64,000 bases of DNA, taken from the NCBI RefSeq assembly GCF_049056525.1, contig NZ_JBHUPT010000060.1, positions 1 through 64,000 on the forward strand, in the 5' to 3' direction. Below, one piece after another: positions 51,305 to 59,240 of this stretch (positions are counted from its first letter, which is position 1; every line of letters starts with the position of its first letter). Source of the DNA: Leisingera coralii (GTDB lineage: Bacteria; Pseudomonadota; Alphaproteobacteria; Rhodobacterales; Rhodobacteraceae). The translations under genes and the position numbers were made by a program. The notes under the pieces are model-generated. The model was not told the origin of the DNA and did no database searches. It saw nothing but the letters and a program-made list of their open reading frames with translations.

Positions 51305-52269
51305 TGGACCACACTTTGCCTCAGTCCTATTCAGCTCCTCCCGAGGGCCACGTTTCGCACAGCCGGCTGGAACGGGTGCTGCGCTCCGGCCGCTTCGCAA
51401 TTACCGCAGAGCTGAACCCGCCCGACAGCGCTGACCCTGCGGACGTCTATGATGCCGCACGCCCGCTCGGGGAGGTTGCCGACGCCATCAATGCCACGGA
51501 TGCCTCGGGTGCGAATTGCCATATGTCCTCCATCGGGATCAGCGCGCTGCTGACTCGGGCGGGTTATTCCCCGGTTTATCAGATCTCCTGCCGGGACCGG
51601 AACCGTATCGCCATTCAGGGGGATGTGCTGGGTGCGGCAGCCATGGGGGTCAGTAATGTTCTGTGCCTGACGGGTGATGGTGTCGGAGTGGGGGACCAGC
51701 CGGGAGCAAAGCCAGTTTTTGATTTTGATTCACTGTCGCTGCTGCGCACCATCAGGACCATGCGGGACGAGCGTAAGTTCCTGTCCGGGCGCACCATCAC
51801 CAATCCGCCGCAGCTGTTTCTTGGAGCGGCTGAGAACCCCTGCATTCCGCCCTATGACTGGCGCCCGGAGCGGCTGGCCAAGAAGGTAGAAGCCGGGGCT
51901 GAATACATCCAGACCAACTACATTTACGACGTGCCCCTGTTCGAGAAGTTCATGGCACGGGTGCGGGACCTGGGATTGGACAAGAAGGTCTACATCCTTG
52001 CCGGTGTCGGCCCGCTGGCTTCAGCGCGAGCGGCACGGTGGATGCGCTCGAATGTACCGGGGATCCATATTCCGGATGCGGTTATAGACCGTATGGAGAA
52101 AGCCGAAAAACCCGGGCAAGAAGGCAAGAAAATCTGTGTGGAGCTCATCCAGCAGATGCGTGACATTGCCGGTGTTTCCGGCGTCCATGTCATGGCTTAC
52201 CGGAAGGAACACCAAGTCTCTGAAATTATACAGGAGTCTGGAGTTCTAGCTTCCCGCAAGAGGAAATAA
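51301..52269 (+). CDS. Methylenetetrahydrofolate reductase (MetF-like)
   Basis: 322-residue TIM-barrel flavoprotein. Family signals include AITAELNPPDSADPADVY (Glu37 at the catalytic acid position), MGVSNVLCLTGDGVGVGDQP and YIQTNYIYDV. It interconverts methylene-THF and methyl-THF. Paired with the MTHFR_C protein, and in a region rich in methyl-THF-producing demethylases (DmdA-like, MttB, FAD/GcvT enzymes), it may act in the oxidative direction to recover methyl groups for energy. Direction is inference. Mobile-element debris lies on both sides. Confidence 0.85.
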   Translation: MMDHTLPQSYSAPPEGHVSHSRLERVLRSGRFAITAELNPPDSADPADVYDAARPLGEVADAINATDASGANCHMSSIGISALLTRAGYSPVYQISCRDRNRIAIQGDVLGAAAMGVSNVLCLTGDGVGVGDQPGAKPVFDFDSLSLLRTIRTMRDERKFLSGRTITNPPQLFLGAAENPCIPPYDWRPERLAKKVEAGAEYIQTNYIYDVPLFEKFMARVRDLGLDKKVYILAGVGPLASARAARWMRSNVPGIHIPDAVIDRMEKAEKPGQEGKKICVELIQQMRDIAGVSGVHVMAYRKEHQVSEIIQESGVLASRKRK

Positions 52270-52271
52270 TT

Positions 52272-52502
52272 TTTGAGCTGAGTTACCGGGAGCAGGTCGC
52301 CGATCTTTCCACCGCGCTGAACGACCCTGCCACCAAGAGCGAAACTGTCACGATCATCCGCAGCATCCTGTCCGAGATAGGCCTGATCCCGGAGGATGGT
52401 TTTCTAACCATTGGGCTATTTGGCGATCTGGCCGGGCTGCTGCGTCTAGCGGCGGGAGTGATAGGCCCAAAACGCAGGAAAGACCCCAAGCGCGCCTCCT
52501 GA
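52272..52502 (+). pseudogene. C-terminal fragment of a serine recombinase
   Basis: A 76-codon open stretch with no start codon begins 2 bases after the methylene-THF reductase stop. It reads LSYREQVADLSTALNDPATK, then SETVTIIRSILSEIGLIPED and ends LRLAAGVIGPKRRKDPKRAS. This is the coiled C-terminal tail usual in large serine recombinases of mobile elements (elements such as YRxxVAxLxxALNDPxT). The rest of the gene is missing. It marks a recombination junction right at the end of the reductase gene. Confidence 0.6.
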
Positions 52503-52933
52503 AGCCCTTTATATTTTTGAGGAGTTAGTTTTGGCTGCGAGAGCAGGCAGCCGCCGCTTCCTACCTGTCCTCTCCGCAATTGTGTAATCGTACGAAAGCG
52601 CACAGGTAACGGCAACTTTATGCAGATCGCGCGGATTGGAACTTGCAGGCCGGGTCTCCGGACTGAATGCACCGGTCGCCCCTAGCCGGCCCGCTGCATT
52701 GAATATGAGATGCTGTACCGTGACCCGTCGAAGGAGACATTCGCTGCATTTGCGTAAGCAGAGGCCTCGGCAAGGCCGGCACAGCGGGACCAAACAGCCA
52801 TCGTCCGATAGCGATTGAAGTCCGCCGTACGACTTATTTTGGTTTATGTTTTTGGGGAGAGACAGGCTTCGGGCGTTCGCCAATTCGTTCCAGAAAAGCG
52901 AATTAGGCCGAGACAAAGGAGCCCGGACTGTTT
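52503..52933. other. Intergenic region, no supported gene
   Basis: About 430 bases between the recombinase tail and the 3' end of the LysR gene. Short open frames show no family pattern. A stretch around 52730-52760 (GAGACATTCGCTGCATTTG) resembles dispersed repeat sequences common in alphaproteobacterial intergenic DNA, but I cannot confirm a repeat from one copy. Confidence 0.35.
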
Positions 52934-53824
52934 TCAGTAGCGACCAACGTCAATTTGGGTGTTTTGGGCTGTTAGCCATTCAATGGCGAGCCGTGTTTGG
53001 CGGCGCGTGTGGCTGCTATTGCGCACTTCTATGAAATACCCATGGGTCGGGGTGATATCTTCGTCGAAAAGGCGCACCACTCTGCCTTCGGCCAGATCCT
53101 GGTCAATCAACGGCAGCCATCCGACGATCAAGCCCTGGCCTTCTGCAGCGCCGCGCAACAGAACATTGGCATCCTCAAACACGGGGCCGCGCAAGGTGCC
53201 CGGAACCCGAACATTCATTGCCGAAAACCAGTCCAGCCAGCCCCAGTGGTTCCTCTGATGCAGCAGCGGTAGCTGCAGTAGATCTGCAGGCGTTTTCACA
53301 GGACCGAACCGGTTGAGGAATTCTTTTGAAGCAATCGCCACCGGGCTCAGCTCAAGCAGTTTGACTGCCCCTTCGGGCATTCCGGACAAGCGTTCCCAGC
53401 GGATCACGATATCCAGGTTTTCTCGGTTTTGCGCGCCCGGCTGATAAGTTGGCACCACCTCCAGTTCGAGTCCCGGGTGCTGTTCCCAGAAATCGCTGAT
53501 CCGCGGCATCAGCCAGCGGGCCGTGAAAATCGGGCCGGCGGCAAGACGCACAGTTTTGCGGGAGGTGCGCTTCAGGGCGCGGACGGCATCTTCCAGCATA
53601 CCAAAGGCCTGCAGCGCCGTTTCCGCCAGCCGCTGCCCGTCTTCCGTCAGCACCACCTCGCGCCCGGACCGTTTGAACAGCTCGACGCCGAGTTGCTCCT
53701 CCAGGCCGCGGATATGGTGGCTGATGGCGGTGGGGGTCACGGACAGATTCTCAGCCGCAGCGCGGAAGCTGCCCGTTCTGGCAGCGGCTTCGAAGGCACG
53801 TAAAGCGGAGAGAGACGGCAGCAT
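52934..53824 (-). CDS. LysR-type regulator D (GcvA-like)
   Basis: 296 residues. It starts MLPSLSALRAFEAAARTGSF with the HTH at about 18-60 (LSVTPTAISHHIRGLEEQLG). Its effector domain has the GcvA-type AAGPIFTARWLMPRISDF and ENLDIVIRWERL features. It diverges from the mttB-like gene at 53930 across 105 bases that include a 17-bp palindrome. It most likely controls the methyl-amine operon on the plus strand. Confidence 0.88.
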   Translation of the reverse strand: MLPSLSALRAFEAAARTGSFRAAAENLSVTPTAISHHIRGLEEQLGVELFKRSGREVVLTEDGQRLAETALQAFGMLEDAVRALKRTSRKTVRLAAGPIFTARWLMPRISDFWEQHPGLELEVVPTYQPGAQNRENLDIVIRWERLSGMPEGAVKLLELSPVAIASKEFLNRFGPVKTPADLLQLPLLHQRNHWGWLDWFSAMNVRVPGTLRGPVFEDANVLLRGAAEGQGLIVGWLPLIDQDLAEGRVVRLFDEDITPTHGYFIEVRNSSHTRRQTRLAIEWLTAQNTQIDVGRY

Positions 53825-53840
53825 GCTGCTTCCATAGATG

Positions 53841-53857
53841 AACTGAACTCATCAGTT
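53841..53857. promoter_or_regulatory. 17-bp palindrome, candidate LysR operator
   Basis: AACTGA (53841-53846) and TCAGTT (53852-53857) are perfect arms with a 5-base spacer, in the 105-base region between the divergent LysR (53824) and MttB (53930) starts. The position fits an autoregulatory and activating LysR site. Confidence 0.55.
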
Positions 53858-53929
53858 ACTGAGCAATGACCATTTGTAAATAGGAAATTCCAGCATCATC
53901 GTTCAGGAAAACTTAGCTGGACTCATGAG

Positions 53930-55492
53930 ATGGCGGCATCCGGAAACCGAAGGCGCGGGCGCAGGGAGCGGCTTAGTGCGGACAGCGAGGCTGGCAGCGT
54001 CAGGCCGGTGTGGCCCGGGGTCGAAGGCGGACGGCTGAAACCGCTTGCGCCTGAGGAGGTTACGCTGGTCGAGGAGACCGCGCTGTCGCTTCTGGAAACG
54101 CTGGGGCTGAGCCAGGCCATTCCATCCATGATCGAAAAGGTCTGCACCGCAGGCGGGCAGCTGACCACGGACCAAAGGCTGTTGTTCCCGCGGGCGCTGG
54201 TGCGATGGGCCGTGGAGGGCGCACAGCGGGATTTTATGCTGTGCGGCCAGCAGCCTGAACACGATCTGCTGATCTCCGGCGCGCGGGTGCATATGTCGAC
54301 CGGCGGGGCGGCACCGGGAGTGTTCGATCTCGATACGGGCGCCTATCGCGACTCGACGCTGGCGGACCTGTACGATGCAGCGCGGATTGTCGACAGGATG
54401 GAGAATATCCACCACTTCAGCCGCTCGGTTGTGGCCCGCGATGTCGAGGACAATGCGGCGATGGATCTGAACACCGCCTATGCCTGCCTGATGGGTACGT
54501 CCAAGCATGTCTCGATCTCGATCAGCGCCCCGGAAAACGTGCCTGCAATCGCGGATCTCTGCTACCGCATCGCTGGCAGCGAGGCAGCGTTCCGCGCGCG
54601 GCCCTTCCTGACGGTGATGGTCTGCCACGTAGTGCCGCCGATGCGCTTTGCCGAGGAGGCCTGCGAGGTGCTGGAGGCCGCGATCAAGGCGGGCTTCCCG
54701 GTGCAGCTGATCAGCGCAGGCCAGGCCGGGGCGACCAGCCCGGCCACAATCGCCGGATCCCTGGTGCAGGCGGTCGCCGAAACGCTGGCCGGGCTGGTTT
54801 TTGCCCGGCTGGCGGACCCGGAGGCCAAGGCGATCTTTGCCCCCAAGCCGCTGGTGGCCGATCTGCGCACCGGGTCGATGTGCGGCGGCGGCGGCGAGCA
54901 GGCAATCCTGATGGCGGGCGCGGCGCAGATGGGGCGGCACTTCGGCCTGCCGGTTTCCTCCATTGCGGGGATCACCGATTCCAAATGCCTGGACGCGCAA
55001 TATGGCGCCGAGAAATCGCTGGCCGTGGCGATGGTCGCCCATGCTGGGTCCAACATCGTCACCCAGGCGGCCGGCATGCAGGCGAGCCTGCTGGGCGTCA
55101 GCCATGCGGCCTACGTCAGCGACAATGACCTGCTGGGCAACATCCTGCGCACGATCCGCGGGGTCGAAGCCACGCCGGACAACATCGCCGCCGATGTCAT
55201 TGCCCAGGTGTGCCGAGGCGAAGGCCACTATCTGGGCGAGCAGCACACCTTTGAGCGGATGAAATCCGATTACTTCTACCCGCACATCGGCGACCGCCGA
55301 TCCCCGCGCGAATGGCAGGAAGATGGCGCCCGGCCGGTCGGCGCGACGGCGCAGGATAAGGCCCGTGAGATTCTGGCAGCACACTTTCCGCAGCATATCA
55401 GCGATGAAACGGACCGCGCGCTGCGCGCGGCATTCGACATCCGGCTCACCCGCGAACAGATCGGCAGGCCCGCATGTGCAACATGGAACTAA
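53930..55492 (+). CDS. MttB-family methyltransferase, non-pyrrolysine
   Basis: 520-residue MttB superfamily protein, paralogous to the one at 1569. Shared segments include AGQAGATSPATIAGSLVQAV, GITDSKCLDAQYGAEKSLA and CRGEGHYLGEQHTFERMKSD. No in-frame amber codon, so no pyrrolysine. The family's studied members demethylate quaternary or tertiary amines to a corrinoid protein, which is not encoded in this window. It heads a plus-strand operon with an aminotransferase and two FAD/GcvT demethylases, which would take further methyl groups from the same skeleton. The first 25 residues are basic and low in similarity; the start could be a few codons later. Confidence 0.8.
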   Translation: MAASGNRRRGRRERLSADSEAGSVRPVWPGVEGGRLKPLAPEEVTLVEETALSLLETLGLSQAIPSMIEKVCTAGGQLTTDQRLLFPRALVRWAVEGAQRDFMLCGQQPEHDLLISGARVHMSTGGAAPGVFDLDTGAYRDSTLADLYDAARIVDRMENIHHFSRSVVARDVEDNAAMDLNTAYACLMGTSKHVSISISAPENVPAIADLCYRIAGSEAAFRARPFLTVMVCHVVPPMRFAEEACEVLEAAIKAGFPVQLISAGQAGATSPATIAGSLVQAVAETLAGLVFARLADPEAKAIFAPKPLVADLRTGSMCGGGGEQAILMAGAAQMGRHFGLPVSSIAGITDSKCLDAQYGAEKSLAVAMVAHAGSNIVTQAAGMQASLLGVSHAAYVSDNDLLGNILRTIRGVEATPDNIAADVIAQVCRGEGHYLGEQHTFERMKSDYFYPHIGDRRSPREWQEDGARPVGATAQDKAREILAAHFPQHISDETDRALRAAFDIRLTREQIGRPACATWN

Positions 55493-56763
55493 GCATTCGC
55501 GCCCGTGCGGCGCTGCCCGGCGGCGTAAGCCACGAGCTGCGCTACCGCGACCCGCACCCAATCTGCATCGAACGCGCCGCAGGCGCCGAGAAATGGGATG
55601 TGGAGGGACGCCGCTACATCGACTTCAAGATGGGCTCGGCCAGCCAGATGCTGGGCCACGGCCACCCCGCGGTTGTCGAGGCGCTGAAAAAGCAGGCTGA
55701 GCGCGCGGTATTCAGCGCCGACTGCCACGAGGCCGAGATCGAATGGGCGGAATGGGTCAACCGGCTGTTGCCCTGCGCTGAGCGCACCCGCTTCACAGCT
55801 TCCGGCAGCGAGGCGACGATGCTGGCAATGCGCCTGGGCCGCGCCTGGGCCGGCAAGGACAAGGTGCTCAGGATCGACGGCCACTATCACGGCTGGCACG
55901 ATCACGCACTCAAGGGCGCCAAAGCCGGCAGCAAGCGCACAGCATCGCTGGGTGTTCCCGGTGTGGTGAACGATTTGATCGAGGTCTGTGCCGCCGACGC
56001 GCAGGCAATGAAGGAAGCCCTGCGGGACGAGAGCATCGGAACCGTGATTATCGAGGCATCCGGGGCCAACTACGGCTCCGTGCCGCTGCCCTCTGCTACC
56101 CTGCGCGCCTTGCATGACGTGGCCCGCACCGCGGGTGCGGTGCTGATCTTTGACGAGATCATCACCGGCTTCCGCTGGTCGCCTGGCGGGCGGCAGGCGC
56201 GTGACGGTATCGTGCCGGACCTGACGACGCTGGCAAAGATCGTGACTGGCGGCCTGCCGGGCGGCGCCGTCTGCGGCCGGGCGGACATCATGGAGCTGAT
56301 GAACAACGCTGCCGTGCGGGACGGGCTGTCGCCGCCGGTCAGCCACAAGGGAACTTTCAACGGCTCCCCCCTGATTTCCGCGGCCGCCTGTGCCGCGATG
56401 CCGCTTCTGGCCACTGGGGAGGCCCAGGCGCAGGCCGATACCATGGCAGAGCGGCTGCGCGGCGGCCTTATTGCCCTGATGGCGCGGCACGGCATTACGG
56501 GGTGCGCATACGGGGAGAGTTCAACCTGTCACCTGCTGTTCGGCGCAGCAGATCCGGCGGGGCTGAGCCCGGCTGAGATCCGCAGCGTGCCGCCTGGATT
56601 GGTGGCTGGCCTGCGCGGCGGCCTGCTGGCGCGCGGTGTCGATTTGATGAGCCATACTTCCTGCGTGACCTCGGCGGCGCACACTCCGGAATTGATCGAC
56701 GAAGCGCTGGATGCCTTCGATGCGGTGTTTGCCGCACTTGTTCAGGACGGAGTGCTGCAATGA
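55474..56763 (+). CDS. Class III aminotransferase (HemL-like)
   Basis: 429-residue PLP enzyme of the omega-aminotransferase/glutamate-1-semialdehyde mutase type. Lys255 (LAKIVTGGLPGG) carries PLP, and Asp228 (IFDEIITGFR) contacts the ring nitrogen. GSEATMLAMRLGRAWAGK and DGHYHGWHDH are typical. The gene is not near other haem genes and overlaps the MttB gene by 19 bases and the next gene by 4, so it is catabolic. It may transaminate the demethylated amine or an omega-amino acid product. An alternative ATG three codons in (55483) would reduce the overlap. Confidence 0.85.
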   Translation: MCNMELSIRARAALPGGVSHELRYRDPHPICIERAAGAEKWDVEGRRYIDFKMGSASQMLGHGHPAVVEALKKQAERAVFSADCHEAEIEWAEWVNRLLPCAERTRFTASGSEATMLAMRLGRAWAGKDKVLRIDGHYHGWHDHALKGAKAGSKRTASLGVPGVVNDLIEVCAADAQAMKEALRDESIGTVIIEASGANYGSVPLPSATLRALHDVARTAGAVLIFDEIITGFRWSPGGRQARDGIVPDLTTLAKIVTGGLPGGAVCGRADIMELMNNAAVRDGLSPPVSHKGTFNGSPLISAAACAAMPLLATGEAQAQADTMAERLRGGLIALMARHGITGCAYGESSTCHLLFGAADPAGLSPAEIRSVPPGLVAGLRGGLLARGVDLMSHTSCVTSAAHTPELIDEALDAFDAVFAALVQDGVLQ

Positions 56764-59240
56764 CCCTGCCTTCCCATGCCCGCACCGTCATCATCGGCGG
56801 CGGCGTCATTGGCTGCTCTATCGCCTATCACCTCGCCCGTGAGGGCCGGAAGGACATCGTTTTGCTGGAACGCTCCAAGCTGACCAGCGGCACCACTTGG
56901 CACGCCGCAGGGCTGGTGCGCAGACTGCGGCCCTCGGCGACGCTGACCAAGCTGATCAATTATTCGATAGATCTCTATGGTGAGCTGGAGGTCGAAACGG
57001 GTCAGGCCACCGGCTGGACCCAGACCGGTTCGCTGACTTTGGCCACCAACCCGGACCGGTTGACCAATATCAAGCGTCAGGTCTCGCTGGGCCGTGCCTT
57101 TGGCTTGGAGGCCGAGGTGGTGGATGCCGCCCGCGCCAAGGAGCTGTGGCCGCTGATCGAGACCGATGACGTGATCGGCGCGGTCTGGTCGCCAGCAGAC
57201 GGGCGGGTGAATCCCTCGGATGTGGCGCTGGCGCTGTCCAAGGGCGCGCGGGCGCGGGGTGTGCGGATCTTCGAGGATACTGCCGTAACCGGCCTGCGGA
57301 GGAAAGGCAGGAGGATTGCCGGCGTTGAGATTGGCGGTCATGTGATCGAGGCGGATGAAGTAGTCATCGCCTGCGGCCTATGGTCCCGCGAAGTGGCGGC
57401 GATGGCGGGCGCCCACATGCCGCTATATGCCTGCGAGCATTTCTACATCCTGACCAAGCCTTTGGAAGAGGTGCAGGCCCTGGGCAAAGGCGCCCATCTG
57501 CCGACGCTGAACGACCAGGATGCCTTCCTCTATGCCCGCGACGATGTGGAGGGGCTGCTGGTCGGCTGTTTCGAACCTCATGCCAAGGGCCTGCCGCTGG
57601 ACCGGCTGCCCAAGGATTTCTCCTTCGACCTCTTGGACGAGGACTGGGATCACTTCATACCGATGATGGAAAATGCTCTGCGCCGCATCCCGGTGCTGAA
57701 GAAGGCCGAGGTGCGGATGCTCCTCAATGGGCCTGAAAGCTTCACCCTCGACAGCCAGTTCATGCTCGGTGAAAGCCCCGAGGTGCCGGGCCTGTTCCTG
57801 ATGGGCGGCATGAACTCCACCGGCATCGCGCTGGCGGGCGGAGCAGGCAAGGCAATGGCGGAATGGATCATTGCGGGCGAGCCGACGATGGAGCTGAACG
57901 AGGCCGATATCCGCCGCTTCAGCCCTGAGATGAACGTGCTGGGCGCGCTGGAGGCCCGCATCCCTGAAGTGCTGGGCCGCCACTACGACAACCCCTACCC
58001 CGGCCGCTCGATGGAAACCGCGCGCGGTCAGCGGCGTTCCCCCATACATGCCGGGCTGGAGGCGGCAGGCGCACGCTTTGAGTCTCGCGGCGGCTGGGAG
58101 CGCGCCGTCCACTTTGGCGGCAAGGAGGCGCATCTGCCGCTCACCTTCGGTGCGCCCAAATGGCGCGAGCAGGTGGGCCGCGAGGTGGAAGCCTGCCGCA
58201 ACGGTGCCGCAATCCTGGACCAGAGCGCCTTTGGCAAGATCATGGTTCAGGGGCCGGATTCCTGTGCCTTCCTCAACCACCTCTGCGCCGCGCAGATGGA
58301 CATTCCTGAAGGCCGCATCGCCTATAGCCAGATCCTGAACCGCAAGGGCGGTGTGGAGAGCGACATCACCGTGCAGCGGCACGGGCTGGAGACCTATCTG
58401 ATGATCACCGGCGCCGGCGAGGTGGTGCGCGGCCTGAAGCGGATGCGCGAGACCAAAGGCGCATTCCGGGTGGAATTCACAGATGTGACCAGCGGCTTTG
58501 CGATCCTCGGCCTGGCCGGAGCAAAGGCCCGTGAGGTGCTGCAGGCAACGTCAAATGCGCCGGTGCCGGACTTGAAGCGCTTCCAGTTCGCGCCGGTCGA
58601 GGTCGGCTTGGCCCGCGGCTGGGCCGGGCGGCTGAGCTATACTGGCGAGGAAGGTTATGAACTCTATATACCCGCCGAAATGGCGATGGCGGCCTATGAG
58701 GCGCTGGTGGCCGCGGGCACGACCCACGCAGGGCTTTACGCCAGCGGATCGCTCAGGATCGAAAGCGGTTTTCGCGCTTTCAGTCATGAGCTGGGCCCCG
58801 GCACCACACCGCCAGAGGCCGGCCTGGGGGAATTCTGCGCCTTTGGCACCGGCTTCGTCGGCGAGGATGCGCTGCAGGACCATATCCCGGAACGCCGGAT
58901 TGTCTCGATCCTGTTCGACGACCCGGAGGCGATCCCGATCCATGATGAGCCAGTTTTCTACGGCGGCCAGGTTGTGGGCCAGATCACCTCGGCCGCCTGG
59001 AGCTACCGCTATGGCCGTTCGGTTGCGCTGGCGATGATTGACCTTCCGTCCGGCGTTACCACTGGACAGCCCCCGGCCGCCCCCCCGGGCGGGGGCTTCA
59101 CCCCCACCCGCGGCCGGGAACTGTCCTCTGCACTGCTAGAAGGAAAGACTGTGAGCGGTTTCGAAGTCGAAATCGCATGCACTCGCTTTGCCGCAAAGGC
59201 GTCACTGAAACCCGCGAAAGAGGCCTTTGCCCATGACTGA
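56760..59240 (+). CDS. FAD/GcvT-type demethylating dehydrogenase 1
   Basis: 826 residues. The DAO-type FAD domain has VIIGGGVIGCS (Gly13, 15, 18) and SGTTWHAAGL with His48 at the covalent-FAD position. The GcvT-like folate domain starts at about residue 440. Near the end a Pro/Gly-rich insert (GQPPAAPPGGGFTPTRGREL) interrupts the last folate-binding segment, which is unusual for the family. Dimethylglycine, sarcosine and related N-methyl amino acid dehydrogenases share this layout. It overlaps the aminotransferase and the next dehydrogenase gene. Confidence 0.85.
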   Translation: MTLPSHARTVIIGGGVIGCSIAYHLAREGRKDIVLLERSKLTSGTTWHAAGLVRRLRPSATLTKLINYSIDLYGELEVETGQATGWTQTGSLTLATNPDRLTNIKRQVSLGRAFGLEAEVVDAARAKELWPLIETDDVIGAVWSPADGRVNPSDVALALSKGARARGVRIFEDTAVTGLRRKGRRIAGVEIGGHVIEADEVVIACGLWSREVAAMAGAHMPLYACEHFYILTKPLEEVQALGKGAHLPTLNDQDAFLYARDDVEGLLVGCFEPHAKGLPLDRLPKDFSFDLLDEDWDHFIPMMENALRRIPVLKKAEVRMLLNGPESFTLDSQFMLGESPEVPGLFLMGGMNSTGIALAGGAGKAMAEWIIAGEPTMELNEADIRRFSPEMNVLGALEARIPEVLGRHYDNPYPGRSMETARGQRRSPIHAGLEAAGARFESRGGWERAVHFGGKEAHLPLTFGAPKWREQVGREVEACRNGAAILDQSAFGKIMVQGPDSCAFLNHLCAAQMDIPEGRIAYSQILNRKGGVESDITVQRHGLETYLMITGAGEVVRGLKRMRETKGAFRVEFTDVTSGFAILGLAGAKAREVLQATSNAPVPDLKRFQFAPVEVGLARGWAGRLSYTGEEGYELYIPAEMAMAAYEALVAAGTTHAGLYASGSLRIESGFRAFSHELGPGTTPPEAGLGEFCAFGTGFVGEDALQDHIPERRIVSILFDDPEAIPIHDEPVFYGGQVVGQITSAAWSYRYGRSVALAMIDLPSGVTTGQPPAAPPGGGFTPTRGRELSSALLEGKTVSGFEVEIACTRFAAKASLKPAKEAFAHD

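Noticed and set aside
55474..56763. Glutamate-1-semialdehyde aminomutase (HemL)
   Set aside because: Similar in fold and motifs but embedded by overlaps in a catabolic operon; a role in haem synthesis is unlikely.
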